Below, one piece after another: positions 1 through 7,652 of a stretch of 17,871 nucleotides of DNA. The first letter of the stretch is position 1, and every line of letters begins with the position of its first letter. The position numbers were made by a program, and so were the translations under genes. Source of the DNA: an uncultured Catenibacterium sp. (GTDB lineage Bacteria; Bacillota_I; Bacilli_A; Erysipelotrichales; Coprobacillaceae); contig CAAFPB010000338.1 in the NCBI GenBank assembly GCA_900764725.1, positions 1 to 17,871 of the forward strand, read 5' to 3'. Under the pieces are notes generated by a model that worked only from the letters and a program-made list of their open reading frames with translations, was not told the DNA's origin and ran no database searches.

Positions 1-198
1 GCAGCAAGTATTTATGGAAAATTGAAGACAGTCACTCAGATGGTTGGTATTTGTCTTCTTTTATTAAGTAACCCAATCTTTGCATATTGGGATATCCCAT
101 TTGCGAATTATGTAATTAATATCGCAGCATGTGTTTCTCTATTGTCTGGTATTGATTATTTCTGGAAGAATAGAGATTTAATCTTGGAGAGCATGTAA
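1..198 (+). CDS. pgsA: CDP-diacylglycerol--glycerol-3-phosphate 3-phosphatidyltransferase, C-terminal end (partial)
   Basis: An open frame enters from the left edge and stops with TAA at 196-198, giving 65 C-terminal residues. It reads AASIYGKLKTVTQM, then a hydrophobic stretch, and ends near SGIDYFWKNRDLILESM. The GK.KT.TQM segment followed by membrane helices and a closing DY..KN is typical of the end of PgsA, a membrane CDP-alcohol phosphatidyltransferase that makes phosphatidylglycerophosphate from CDP-diacylglycerol and glycerol-3-phosphate. The catalytic CDP-alcohol motif lies further upstream and is not in the window, so the call rests on this tail and on the neighbourhood: pgsA directly before cinA and recA is the usual Firmicutes order. 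The ribosome binding site of the next gene lies inside this coding end. Confidence 0.8.
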   Translation, partial: AASIYGKLKTVTQMVGICLLLLSNPIFAYWDIPFANYVINIAACVSLLSGIDYFWKNRDLILESM

Positions 199-199
199 A

Positions 200-655
200 A
201 TGGAAGATCTTGTTAGATTATTAATAGAAAAGAATATTTCTATTTCTAGTGTTGAAAGCTTTACAGTAGGTAATTTTGCGGCAGCTCTTGGATCGGTTCC
301 AGGAGTTTCTGCTGTTTATAAGGGAAGTCTTGTCAGCTATCAAACAATTATTAAACATCAGGTATTAGGTATACCTCAGGAAGTGATTGACACATATGGT
401 GTAGTTTCTAATGAAGTGGCTGGTCTTATGTGTATCAATGGTCAGAAGATGTTCGACACGGATCTTTGTATTTCTTTTACAGGAAATGCAGGACCAGATG
501 CGATGGAAGGCAAGAAGGTTGGCTTGATTTATATTGGTATTGCCTATAAAGATGAAGTTCATACTTATGAATATGAACTCTCTGGTAGTCGTAAACAGAT
601 TGTGGATCAAGCTCTTGCAATAGGAAAAATGAAGATTTCTGAAATTTTGAAGTAA
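200..655 (+). CDS. pncC: Stand-alone CinA C-terminal domain, nicotinamide-nucleotide amidohydrolase
   Basis: This 151-residue protein covers only the CinA C-terminal (PncC) domain. The family deamidates nicotinamide mononucleotide to nicotinate mononucleotide for NAD recycling. Visible motifs are ES at residues 19-20 (the family's catalytic serine), P34-G-V-S, S46-Y-Q with K52 and LGI, VVS at 68-70, TGNAGP at 94-99, VGLIYIG and GSRKQI with R131. Serine, lysine and arginine therefore stand where the PncC active-site residues are expected. The usual ES.TGG is changed to ESFTVGN, which is less canonical. The N-terminal MoaB-like domain of full-length CinA is absent. The ATG lies one base after the pgsA stop, with GGAGAG at 186-191, so it is probably cotranscribed with pgsA and recA. 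Confidence 0.88.
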   Translation: MEDLVRLLIEKNISISSVESFTVGNFAAALGSVPGVSAVYKGSLVSYQTIIKHQVLGIPQEVIDTYGVVSNEVAGLMCINGQKMFDTDLCISFTGNAGPDAMEGKKVGLIYIGIAYKDEVHTYEYELSGSRKQIVDQALAIGKMKISEILK

Positions 656-658
656 TTT

Positions 659-670
659 ACAAATATTTGT
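659..670. promoter_or_regulatory. 12-bp perfect palindrome upstream of recA
   Basis: ACAAATATTTGT is a perfect inverted repeat in the 44-base gap between pncC and recA. It does not match the Bacillus LexA box (GAAC-N4-GTTC). A TTGAAG at 647-652 could be a -35 element, which would put the palindrome in operator position, but no good -10 follows. It is an operator candidate only, since short AT-rich palindromes also arise by chance. Confidence 0.25.
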
Positions 671-699
671 CGTATGAATATGTATGGAGGTATATGTTT

Positions 700-1734
700 A
701 TGGCGAAGGAAAAGAAGACTGCAGTAAAAGATACTGACGCTGCATTAGATGATGCAATCAGTCAAATTGAAAAGAAATTCGGTAAAGGGTCTGTCATGCG
801 TCTTGGAGACCGTACAGCAGTGGATGTGGATGTCATCCCTTCAGGCTCTTTGACTCTTGATAAAGCTTTAGGTATTGGTGGTTATCCAAAGGGACGTATC
901 ATAGAAATCTATGGTCCTGAATCAAGTGGTAAAACAACTCTTACATTACATGCGATTGCTCAGGCTCAAAAGCAGGGTGGTAAAGCAGCTTTTATTGATG
1001 CAGAACATGCCATTGATCCTGTATATGCAAAAAATCTAGGTGTTGATATTGATGAATTAATTCTTTCTCAGCCAGATAGTGGTGAACAGGCATTAGAGAT
1101 TGCGGAGATGTTAGTACGTTCTGGTGTGATTGATTTAATTGTTATTGACTCAGTTGCAGCTCTTGTTCCACAGGTAGAATTAGATGGCGAAATGGGTGAT
1201 GCTGCTGTTGGTTTACAGGCTCGTCTAATGAGTAAAGCTTTAAGAAAATTATCCGGTGTTATGAATAAGACAAACTGTACAGTTATCTTTATCAACCAGT
1301 TACGTGAAAAGATTGGCGTTATGTATGGTAACCCTGAAACAACAACAGGTGGTCGTGCCTTGAAGTTCTATTCTTCTGTCCGTGTAGAAATTAGAAGAAG
1401 TGAACAGATCAAGCAGAATGGTGAAATTGTTGGTAATAAAGCAAATATCAAGGTCGTTAAAAACAAAGTGGCTCCACCATTTAAGACAACACAGGTAGAT
1501 ATTATCTATGGTAAAGGTATTTCACGTGATGGTGAAATTCTTGATTTAGCTGTAGAAGGTGATATTGTAGAAAAATCAGGTGCCTGGTATGCTTATAATG
1601 GTGAAAAGATTGGACAGGGAAGAGAAAATGCGAAAAACTTCCTTATTGAACATCCAGCAATCTTTGAAGAAGTCGAAGAAAAAGTCAAGGCACAGCTATT
1701 TGGAACTGAAGAAGTCGCTGAAGCTACAGAATAG
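700..1734 (+). CDS. recA: Recombinase RecA
   Basis: RecA forms filaments on single-stranded DNA, catalyses strand exchange and triggers LexA cleavage in the SOS response. The 344-residue protein is of normal length and carries the family signatures in order: the N-terminal [13 protein letters not shown], Walker [34 protein letters not shown], the Walker B region [18 protein letters not shown], and loop 2 [22 protein letters not shown] (in two pieces). The end is acidic ([10 protein letters not shown]). The ATG at 700 is chosen because GGAGG at 686-690 sits nine bases before it and the protein then begins MAKEKK; an in-frame TTG at 667 would add eleven residues and put the binding site inside the gene. 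A strong terminator follows 11 bases after the stop. Confidence 0.98.
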   Translation: MAKEKKTAVKDTDAALDDAISQIEKKFGKGSVMRLGDRTAVDVDVIPSGSLTLDKALGIGGYPKGRIIEIYGPESSGKTTLTLHAIAQAQKQGGKAAFIDAEHAIDPVYAKNLGVDIDELILSQPDSGEQALEIAEMLVRSGVIDLIVIDSVAALVPQVELDGEMGDAAVGLQARLMSKALRKLSGVMNKTNCTVIFINQLREKIGVMYGNPETTTGGRALKFYSSVRVEIRRSEQIKQNGEIVGNKANIKVVKNKVAPPFKTTQVDIIYGKGISRDGEILDLAVEGDIVEKSGAWYAYNGEKIGQGRENAKNFLIEHPAIFEEVEEKVKAQLFGTEEVAEATE

Positions 1735-1745
1735 TCTCGTTTTTT

Positions 1746-1769
1746 AGGCGGAATATTCCGCCTTTTTTT
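1746..1769 (+). terminator. Rho-independent terminator of recA, built on a perfect 18-bp palindrome
   Basis: AGGCGGAATATTCCGCCT at 1746-1763 is perfectly self-complementary and runs into seven T residues (1763-1769). It folds as a seven-base-pair GC-rich stem with an ATAT loop. It separates recA from the TetR gene, whose ATG is only 18 bases beyond the T run. Confidence 0.9.
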
Positions 1770-1786
1770 GAAGAGTGGAGGAAAAT

Positions 1787-2338
1787 ATGAAGAAAACAGA
1801 AGAACTTATAATTAATACTTTCCTCAAACTTGTAGAGGAAAAGCCTTTAGATAAGATTACAATCCAGGATATTGCGGATCAATGTGGCATTAATAGAAAT
1901 ACATTCTATTATCATTTTGAGGATATCTATTCTTTAATTGAAACAATATTTAAAGATCATCTCAATACGATTGAGACAATGTTTGAAGAAGGCGCATCCT
2001 GGGATGAATGTTCTAAAGTGGCTGTCAATTTCTTGATAAAGAATGCGCGCGCAATTAGACATATCGCATTTTCAATGAGTCGTAGTCAGTTAGATCATTA
2101 TCTGTTTGTAGTTTTCAAAAAAATATTTACTGAATATTTATTAGATAATTTTATTGTGGATATATCAGATGAAAAATTTGATGATCTGATTTTGTTTTAT
2201 ACATATGCTGTTATCGGTTGTATTGTACATAATTTCATAGAAAATAATAATGATATTGATCTTGAAGAATTGCTAGAAGAGTTCAAAACAACATTATCGA
2301 TGACAAATCCCCTTAAAGCAAGTAAGCAGTCTAGATAG
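1787..2338 (+). CDS. TetR/AcrR-family transcriptional regulator
   Basis: This 183-residue protein has the TetR-family N-terminal DNA-binding domain: a first helix (TEELIINTFLKLVEEKP), then the helix-turn-helix KITIQDIADQCGINRNTFYYHF at about 23-44, then YSLIETIF. The remaining roughly 130 residues are predicted helical, as expected for a ligand and dimer domain, but no ligand can be named. The ATG at 1787 is preferred because GGAGG at 1777-1781 precedes it; an in-frame GTG at 1775 would overlap that site. The gene has a terminator directly upstream and another overlapping its own stop, and no promoter is visible between recA and its start. No transporter or enzyme that might be its target adjoins it. 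It occupies the slot that pbpX holds between recA and rny in B. subtilis. Confidence 0.88.
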   Translation: MKKTEELIINTFLKLVEEKPLDKITIQDIADQCGINRNTFYYHFEDIYSLIETIFKDHLNTIETMFEEGASWDECSKVAVNFLIKNARAIRHIAFSMSRSQLDHYLFVVFKKIFTEYLLDNFIVDISDEKFDDLILFYTYAVIGCIVHNFIENNNDIDLEELLEEFKTTLSMTNPLKASKQSR

Positions 2339-2352
2339 AAGACTGCTTTTTT
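2324..2352 (+). terminator. Terminator overlapping the TetR gene stop codon
   Basis: AAGCAGTCT (2324-2332) pairs perfectly with AGACTGCTT (2340-2348) across a seven-base loop that contains the TAG stop at 2336-2338, and T residues run to 2352. The stem therefore encodes the last residues of the regulator. Confidence 0.9.
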
Positions 2353-2366
2353 GCGTGAATGTATGA

Positions 2367-2395
2367 TTGAAAAGTAGAACTAAATACTTTATAAT
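2367..2395 (+). promoter_or_regulatory. Sigma-A-type promoter for rny
   Basis: TTGAAA at 2367-2372 and TATAAT at 2390-2395 are separated by exactly 17 bases. This is the best consensus promoter in the window. Transcription should begin near 2401-2403, about 45 bases before the rny ATG. Confidence 0.85.
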
Positions 2396-2401
2396 GTAAC
2401 T

Positions 2402-2421
2402 AGTGCTTTCTAGCACTTTTT
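2402..2421 (+). promoter_or_regulatory. Hairpin at the predicted 5' end of the rny mRNA
   Basis: AGTGCT (2402-2407) and AGCACT (2412-2417) form a six-base-pair stem with a TTCT loop, followed by TTTTT (2417-2421). It begins at the predicted transcription start. It could protect the 5' end, act as a weak attenuator or be a site for self-regulation; the sequence alone does not decide. Confidence 0.55.
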
Positions 2422-2447
2422 ACACATAGGACACGGAGGACTTTTAT

Positions 2448-3995
2448 ATGGGTTTAATTAAAGTCTTGACCTATGTTCTTGTGTTTGTTTTAGGTGCAGG
2501 ATGTTATTATATGTACATTCGTTTAAAAATCTCTAAAGCAAACACAGATGCCAAAACAATTGTTGAAGAAGCTAATACAAAAGCAGACAATCTCATTAAA
2601 GAAGCAACGCTTGATGCAAAAACAAAAGCTTATGAATATAAGCTTGAAGCTGAAAAAGAAGCAAAGCAGCAGCGCTTAGAATTGACTAAGTTTGAAAATA
2701 AGCTATTACAACGTGAACAGAACATCGACCGTAGAGATATTTCTTTACAGGGGAAGGAAGATGCTCTTGAAGCAAGAAGCCAACAATTAAATAAGAAAAA
2801 GGCGGAACTAGAGGTCAAGGAAGAAAAGCTACAGCATCAGATTGATGAAAAGGTAGCCGAACTTGAAAAAATTGCAGCTATGTCTGCACAGGAAGCTAAA
2901 GCTGAACTCTTCAAACAGGTAGAGCAGCGTATGGAGACTGAAGTCACTGCTTATATCAAGGAACAGGAAGATGAGGCAAAAACTAAAGCTTCATTATTTG
3001 CGAAAGATATCATTGCGAATGCCTTGAATCGTTATTCTCAGGAAGAAGTTATTGAACGTACTGTAAGTGTCGTTGCTCTTCCTAGTGAAGAAATGAAGGG
3101 GCGTATTATCGGTCGTGAAGGTCGTAATATTAAAGCAATTGAAAATGCAACTGGTGTAGATTTAATTATCGATGATACTCCAGAAGTGATTACATTATCA
3201 TGTTTTGATCCAATTCGTCGTGAAGTTGCTCGTTTATCACTTGAAACATTGATTCATGATGGACGTATCCAGCCAGGACGTATTGAAGAAGTTGTCGCTA
3301 AGACAAAGAAAGACTTGGATGATACTATTTTAAAGGCAGGGCAGGATGCTGTCTTTGAATTAGGATTATCAAGAATGAATAAAGAACTTGTTATGATGAT
3401 TGGTAAGTTAAAATATCGTACAAGTTATGGTCAGAATGCATTACAGCATTCAATCGAAGTGGCTCATTTTGCAGGTATTATGGCCGCTGAGTTAGGATTA
3501 AATCAGCAGCTTGCGAAACGTGCTGGTTTATTACATGACTTAGGTAAAGCAGTTGACCATGAAATGGAAGGAAGTCACGTTGAATTAGGTGCTAAATTCG
3601 CTAAGAAATTTGGTGAAAATGCAACCGTAATTAATGCGATTGAATCTCATCATGGTGATGTCCCAGCAACATCAATCATTGCAGTACTGATCTCAGCAGC
3701 AGATACATTATCAGCTGCGAGACCTGGTAGTAGAAGTGAAAAAATTGAAAATTATATCCAGAGACTTGAAAAACTTGAAGAATTACCTAAACAGTTTGAA
3801 GGTGTGGATAAGGTATTTGCCATCCAGGCTGGCCGTGAAATTAGAGTGATTGTTAATCCAGAGAAGATTGATGACTTAAAAGCACATAAGCTTGCAAGAG
3901 ATGTCAAAGATAAGATTGAAACCGAACTCACTTACCCAGGACATATTAAAGTAACTGTGATCCGTGAGATTCGTGCTAATGAAATAGCTAAGTAG
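2448..3995 (+). CDS. rny: Ribonuclease Y
   Basis: RNase Y is the membrane-anchored endoribonuclease that starts decay of many mRNAs in Firmicutes. The 515-residue protein has the full family layout: one N-terminal transmembrane helix (about 5-24), a long charged coiled coil (about 30-190, rich in E, K, A and Q), a KH domain with [10 protein letters not shown] at 218-227, and an HD phosphohydrolase domain with H334, H363-D364 in LLHDLGK, H401-H402 in ESHHGD and D419. All expected metal-binding positions are present, so it should be active. GGAGG at 2435-2439 lies eight bases before the ATG. It has its own promoter and a hairpin leader, and its stop codon lies within a terminator stem, with ymdB 43 bases downstream. 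The YmcA-like protein encoded at 7636 belongs to a family that modulates RNase Y in B. subtilis. Confidence 0.97.
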   Translation: MGLIKVLTYVLVFVLGAGCYYMYIRLKISKANTDAKTIVEEANTKADNLIKEATLDAKTKAYEYKLEAEKEAKQQRLELTKFENKLLQREQNIDRRDISLQGKEDALEARSQQLNKKKAELEVKEEKLQHQIDEKVAELEKIAAMSAQEAKAELFKQVEQRMETEVTAYIKEQEDEAKTKASLFAKDIIANALNRYSQEEVIERTVSVVALPSEEMKGRIIGREGRNIKAIENATGVDLIIDDTPEVITLSCFDPIRREVARLSLETLIHDGRIQPGRIEEVVAKTKKDLDDTILKAGQDAVFELGLSRMNKELVMMIGKLKYRTSYGQNALQHSIEVAHFAGIMAAELGLNQQLAKRAGLLHDLGKAVDHEMEGSHVELGAKFAKKFGENATVINAIESHHGDVPATSIIAVLISAADTLSAARPGSRSEKIENYIQRLEKLEELPKQFEGVDKVFAIQAGREIRVIVNPEKIDDLKAHKLARDVKDKIETELTYPGHIKVTVIREIRANEIAK

Positions 3996-4020
3996 ATAGG
4001 GTCCAACCTATCTACTTTTT
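3990..4020 (+). terminator. Terminator overlapping the rny stop codon
   Basis: AAGTAGATAGG (3990-4000) and CCTATCTACTT (4007-4017) form a perfect eleven-base-pair stem around a GTCCAA loop, followed by T residues to 4020. The rny TAG stop is within the left arm. No promoter is visible between it and ymdB, so it is more likely a partial terminator that sets the rny:ymdB ratio. Confidence 0.8.
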
Positions 4021-4038
4021 ATTTAAGGATGTGAAAAA

Positions 4039-4821
4039 ATGAATATATTATTTATAGGAGATATTTTTGGTAAGACAGGACGTAAGATGATTGCGACATA
4101 TCTACCAAAAATTGTAGAAAAATACAGTGTAGAATGTGTCATTGCGAATGGTGAGAATACAAGCCATGGAAAAGGTTTATTACAGAAGCATTATGATGAG
4201 TTACTTTCTCATGGTATTTCGTTGATTACCATGGGTAATCATACTTATTCTAAGAAAGAAATATTTGATTATATTGATGAAGCAGACAAGTTAATTGTCC
4301 CATTAAATAAGCCTCTCGCGATGCCTGGAGTAGGTTCTAGAGTGATTGAAGTGAAAGGAAAAAAGATTAGAGTAACAAATTTATTAGGTCTTACTTTTAT
4401 GGATGGAAAACCTCAAAACCCATTTGAAGCAATCGAACCAGTTCTAGAAAATGATAACAGTGATATCCATATCATTGACTTCCATGGTGAAGCAACAAGT
4501 GAAAAGATTGCTTTTGGTTACTATGTAGATGGTCGCGTCAGTGCAGTATTAGGTACCCATACTCATGTTCCTACTGGTGATGAAAAGATCCTTCCAAAAG
4601 GTACAGCGTTCCAATGTGATGTAGGTATGACTGGACCATATGAAAGTGTTATTGGTTGTGAGAAGGAAGCAATCATTGAACGTAGTGTTAAAGGTATTAT
4701 GACACCTTTTAGAGTAGTAGAAGACGAAGGACAGTTATGTGCGACATTACTTCACTTTGATGGAAACAAATGTACAAACATCGAAAGAATCAGAATTGAT
4801 CCACAAGTAAAATTTAAGTAA
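4039..4821 (+). CDS. ymdB: YmdB-family metallophosphoesterase (TIGR00282 type)
   Basis: YmdB is a dinuclear-metal phosphodiesterase with activity on 2',3'-cyclic nucleotides; in B. subtilis it influences biofilm and motility gene expression. The 260-residue protein shows the ligand set at the family positions: GD at 7-8, GEN with E39 and N40, GNH with N67 and H68, DFHGEATSEK, and HTHVPT near residues 175-180. Length and residue numbering agree with the Bacillus protein. AAGGA at 4025-4029 precedes the ATG by nine bases. It directly follows rny, as in Bacillus, and with no promoter visible it is probably expressed by readthrough of the rny terminator. Gene identity is secure; the physiological substrate in this organism is not known. 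Confidence 0.94.
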   Translation: MNILFIGDIFGKTGRKMIATYLPKIVEKYSVECVIANGENTSHGKGLLQKHYDELLSHGISLITMGNHTYSKKEIFDYIDEADKLIVPLNKPLAMPGVGSRVIEVKGKKIRVTNLLGLTFMDGKPQNPFEAIEPVLENDNSDIHIIDFHGEATSEKIAFGYYVDGRVSAVLGTHTHVPTGDEKILPKGTAFQCDVGMTGPYESVIGCEKEAIIERSVKGIMTPFRVVEDEGQLCATLLHFDGNKCTNIERIRIDPQVKFK

Positions 4822-4838
4822 AAACAAAAGAAAGCGTC

Positions 4839-4867
4839 TTCACTTTTGGCTAAGAATACAGTATAAT
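4839..4867 (+). promoter_or_regulatory. Promoter for the 81-residue small protein gene
   Basis: TATAAT at 4862-4867 is preceded after exactly 17 bases by TTCACT at 4839-4844, which matches the -35 consensus at four of six positions. Transcription would start near 4874, giving a leader of about 26 bases. Confidence 0.65.
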
Positions 4868-4899
4868 GTTCATAGTTATTGAAGGAGGACATAATTTTT

Positions 4900-5145
4900 A
4901 TGGCTAAATGTAAAATTTTAATGCAGACTGCACAGGTGCAGAAGTTAATTACTTTTTTTGATGGATATAAGGATGACAAAGTTGAATTAAAGTATGTAAG
5001 CAAAGCTGGTATTAAGGCTACTTTCGAATGCGAAACAGAATTATCACCAGATGATGCTGCTGCACATTGTAAGTCTTTATTCAAGAAGACTCCAGAAGGA
5101 AGTTACATGTACTTCTCAATCCAGCCTGATGGATTCTTTGGATAA
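4900..5145 (+). CDS. Small conserved-looking protein of unknown function (81 aa)
   Basis: I do not recognise this protein. Evidence that it is a real gene: a good promoter, an excellent GAAGGAGGA binding site at 4881-4889, ATG at 4900, and a terminator just after the stop. An in-frame TTG at 4879 would place the binding site inside the gene. The 81 residues have no signal peptide or membrane segment. By eye the order is strand (2-9), helix (10-23), strand (27-34), strand (36-44), helix (49-63), strand (67-75), which is the pattern of a ferredoxin-like alpha-beta fold; this is inference. Cysteines are at 4, 44 and 57, too scattered for an obvious metal site. It sits after ymdB, where B. subtilis has spoVS (a protein of similar size), but it does not resemble SpoVS in sequence. 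Confidence 0.85.
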   Translation: MAKCKILMQTAQVQKLITFFDGYKDDKVELKYVSKAGIKATFECETELSPDDAAAHCKSLFKKTPEGSYMYFSIQPDGFFG

Positions 5146-5157
5146 GATAGATTTTAG

Positions 5158-5184
5158 AGCACAGGGTGATTCCTGTGCTTTTTT
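5158..5184 (+). terminator. Terminator of the small protein gene
   Basis: AGCACAGG (5158-5165) and CCTGTGCT (5172-5179) pair perfectly around GTGATT, followed by six T residues (5179-5184). The permease gene begins 18 bases later with no visible promoter, so some readthrough is likely. Confidence 0.9.
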
Positions 5185-5201
5185 ATTAGAAGGGAGATTT
5201 T

Positions 5202-6128
5202 ATGGATATAAATGTTATTATCGGACAGATGGTTGTTTTATTTGCCTTGATGGGGTTGGGCTTTTTATTATATAGAGTAAATATTTTAGATTTGAATACA
5301 AATAGTAAACTCACATCACTTGTTTTATCAGTGACTACACCTTGTATGGTATTAAATTCTGTATTATGTACAGAAAAGTACAGTGACTCTAAAACAATCT
5401 TTACTATTTTAGGTATTGCGGTAGTAACGTATATTATTACACCTTTTATAGGAATATTAATCAATAAACTATTACGTGTACCAAGTAATCAAACAGGTCT
5501 TTATGTCTTTATGACAGTGTTTTCTAATATTGGGTTTATCGGTTATCCAATCATGAAGGCAATATTTGGAAATGATTCTGTATTCCATACATCATTATTT
5601 GGTATGGTATTTAATATTATGTTATTTACTTTAGGTGTCTATTTAATTGGAATTGGACAGCAGGGAAGTAATAAGCTTAATTTAAAGAATTTAATTACAC
5701 CGGGCGTGATTTGTTCTTTTTTAGCGCTTATTCTCTATTTATTGCATATCCGAGCACCTAAGATTATCGTAGACTATACAGGTATGGTAGGAGATATGAC
5801 AACACCTCTTGCGATGATTATTATTGGTGTCACACTTGGGGCAATGAATATTAAAGAAGTATTTAATGAACTACGTGTTTATAGTTATACAATAGTAAAG
5901 CAGTTAGTCTTTCCTGTCGTTGCTTATCCGATCATCGCTTTTTTAATCAAGGATAGCTATCTCAGAGGATTAACTCTAATAATGTTATCAATGCCAGTAG
6001 GAAGCTCTGCAGTATTATTTACGAATAAATATGGTGGAGATAGTGAACTTGCTGCTAAGACAATTTTTATGACAACATTGATTTCTGTTTTTACTATTCC
6101 ACTTGTTGTCTATATGTTTTTAATTTAG
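5202..6128 (+). CDS. AEC (auxin efflux carrier) family permease
   Basis: This 308-residue integral membrane protein has ten likely helices, at about 5-25, 37-55, 65-88, 98-121, 130-151, 165-182, 198-215, 228-248, 255-275 and 287-307, with a hydrophilic break in the middle (152-164). Family marks include FSNIGFIGYP at 107-116, TTPLAMIIIG at 200-209 and MPVGSSAVLF at 264-273. Bacterial members of this family carry organic acids such as malate or are of unknown specificity; the substrate cannot be read from the sequence. AAGGGAG at 5190-5196 precedes the ATG. It lies between the terminator of the small gene and its own terminator, so it may be weakly expressed by readthrough. No neighbour suggests a substrate. 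Confidence 0.87.
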   Translation: MDINVIIGQMVVLFALMGLGFLLYRVNILDLNTNSKLTSLVLSVTTPCMVLNSVLCTEKYSDSKTIFTILGIAVVTYIITPFIGILINKLLRVPSNQTGLYVFMTVFSNIGFIGYPIMKAIFGNDSVFHTSLFGMVFNIMLFTLGVYLIGIGQQGSNKLNLKNLITPGVICSFLALILYLLHIRAPKIIVDYTGMVGDMTTPLAMIIIGVTLGAMNIKEVFNELRVYSYTIVKQLVFPVVAYPIIAFLIKDSYLRGLTLIMLSMPVGSSAVLFTNKYGGDSELAAKTIFMTTLISVFTIPLVVYMFLI

Positions 6129-6136
6129 AACTTTTA

Positions 6137-6159
6137 CCCCTATTTAGGGGGTTTTTTTT
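6137..6159 (+). terminator. Terminator of the AEC permease gene
   Basis: CCCCT (6137-6141) and AGGGG (6146-6150) form a short stem with an ATTT loop, followed after one G by eight T residues (6152-6159). The stem is short but GC-rich and the T run is strong. Confidence 0.8.
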
Positions 6160-6171
6160 ATGAGGGGTATT

Positions 6172-6180
6172 TGTTATAAT
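6172..6180 (+). promoter_or_regulatory. Extended -10 promoter for miaB
   Basis: TGTTATAAT is a perfect extended -10 (TGnTATAAT). The -35 position falls in the T run of the preceding terminator and has little match to consensus. Transcription would start near 6187, leaving a leader of only about 14 bases that is mostly the ribosome binding site (AAGGAG, 6190-6195). Confidence 0.65.
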
Positions 6181-6200
6181 GGTGTCGAAAAGGAGCGTTT

Positions 6201-7652
6201 ATGAAAGATTATAGTAAATATTTTAAAGGTCCTTCTTTAAAGGATGCACGTTCTAGAGGTCGTACTGAAGTACAGCATTTAGATGATGCATTTGAGATTC
6301 CTGCAGATATGGTGGGAATTGGCAAAGGACAGACATATTATATCCAGACTTATGGATGTCAAGCGAATGAAAGAGATACTGAAACACTATCAGGTATCTT
6401 AGAAATGATGGGTTATACTCATACTGATGAAGTAAAACAGGCAGATGTTGTATTATTAAATACCTGCGCTATTAGAGAAAATGCGGAAGAAAAAGTATTT
6501 GGTAAGATTGGCTACTTGAAGAACATCAAGAAGACTAGACCAAATCTAATCTTTGGGGTATGTGGCTGTATGGCACAGGAAGAAGTGGTTGTTAATAAGA
6601 TTTTAGAGAAATTCCCTCAGGTTGATCTTATTTTTGGTACACATAATATCCATCGTCTTCCAGTTTTATTAAAACAGGCAATGTTAGAAAAAGAACTTGT
6701 TCTTGAAGTCTGGTCTAAGGAAGGGGATGTTATTGAAAATCTTCCAAGTCATCGTGCTAATAACTACAAGGCATGGGTGAATATCATGTATGGATGCAAT
6801 AAGTTCTGTACTTATTGTATTGTCCCTTATACAAGAGGTAAGGAACGTTCTCGTGAATTAGAAGAAATTATTAAAGAAGTAGAAGAATTAAAGAACAGTG
6901 GCTATAAAGAAATTACATTACTTGGACAGAATGTTAATTCTTATGGTAAGGATTTAAATAACGATACAAGCTTTGCAACACTATTAGAAGCTGTTGCTAA
7001 GACTGGTATTGAACGTATTCGTTTCACTACAAGCCATCCTTGGGACTTTAATGCAGATATGATTGATATTATTGCTAAGTATGATAATATCATGCCTTCT
7101 ATCCATTTGCCTGTTCAGTCAGGGAATGATGAAGTTTTACAGCTGATGGGTAGACGTTATTCGAAGGAAAGCTATTTAAAACTATTTGATATGATTAAAG
7201 AAAAGATTCCTGATTGTACGATTACAACAGATATTATTGTTGGTTTCCCTAATGAAACAGAAGAACAGTTCCAGGATACTTTATCTTTATATAACTATTG
7301 TAAGTATGATTTAGCATATACATTTATTTATTCACCTAGAGAAGGAACTCCAGCTGCAAAGATGGAAGATAATGTTCCTCTAAGTGATAAGGAACAGCGT
7401 TTATATTGCTTAAATGAATTAGTGAATAAGTATGCAAATGAAGCAAATCAGAAATACTTAGGACAGGTTGTGAAAGTACTTGTAGAAGGTCCTTCTAAGA
7501 AGAACCCAGACGTTTTATCAGGTTATACAGAACATAACAAGTTGATTAACTTTAAGGGTGATGCTTCAATGGTTGGTCAAATTGTAGATGTTCGTGTTAC
7601 TGAAGCAAAGACATGGGCATTAACAGGAGAACAGCTTGAATCAAATAACTAA
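6201..7652 (+). CDS. miaB: tRNA-2-methylthio-N6-dimethylallyladenosine synthase
   Basis: MiaB is a radical-SAM methylthiotransferase that turns i6A37 into ms2i6A37 in tRNAs reading UNN codons. The 483-residue protein has all three domains: an N-terminal UPF0004 domain with cluster-binding cysteines in [11 protein letters not shown] (C53), [10 protein letters not shown] (C89) and GVCGCM (C121, C123); a radical-SAM core with C199-x3-C203-x2-C206 in [17 protein letters not shown]; and a C-terminal TRAM domain (about 415-480). Two four-iron clusters are expected. It has its own extended -10 promoter. The next gene overlaps its 3' end. Its substrate is made by MiaA, encoded by the miaA gene at 14999 in this window. 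Confidence 0.97.
   Translation: MKDYSKYFKGPSLKDARSRGRTEVQHLDDAFEIPADMVGIGKGQTYYIQTYGCQANERDTETLSGILEMMGYTHTDEVKQADVVLLNTCAIRENAEEKVFGKIGYLKNIKKTRPNLIFGVCGCMAQEEVVVNKILEKFPQVDLIFGTHNIHRLPVLLKQAMLEKELVLEVWSKEGDVIENLPSHRANNYKAWVNIMYGCNKFCTYCIVPYTRGKERSRELEEIIKEVEELKNSGYKEITLLGQNVNSYGKDLNNDTSFATLLEAVAKTGIERIRFTTSHPWDFNADMIDIIAKYDNIMPSIHLPVQSGNDEVLQLMGRRYSKESYLKLFDMIKEKIPDCTITTDIIVGFPNETEEQFQDTLSLYNYCKYDLAYTFIYSPREGTPAAKMEDNVPLSDKEQRLYCLNELVNKYANEANQKYLGQVVKVLVEGPSKKNPDVLSGYTEHNKLINFKGDASMVGQIVDVRVTEAKTWALTGEQLESNN

Noticed and set aside
667..699. Longer recA starting at TTG 667
   Set aside because: The GGAGG at 686-690 would then be inside the gene, and the added residues are not part of the RecA family start.
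4822..4861. Terminator for ymdB
   Set aside because: CAAAAG and CTTTTG could pair around a large loop, but the stem is AT-only and no proper T run follows.
4752..5084. Minus-strand open frame of 110 residues across the ymdB end and the small gene
   Set aside because: It lies opposite two better-supported plus-strand genes and runs against the promoter at 4839-4867; no ribosome binding site is seen.
5051..5275. Plus-strand open frame of 74 residues overlapping the small gene and the permease start
   Set aside because: It crosses a strong terminator and the permease binding site and resembles no protein; it is a frame shadow.
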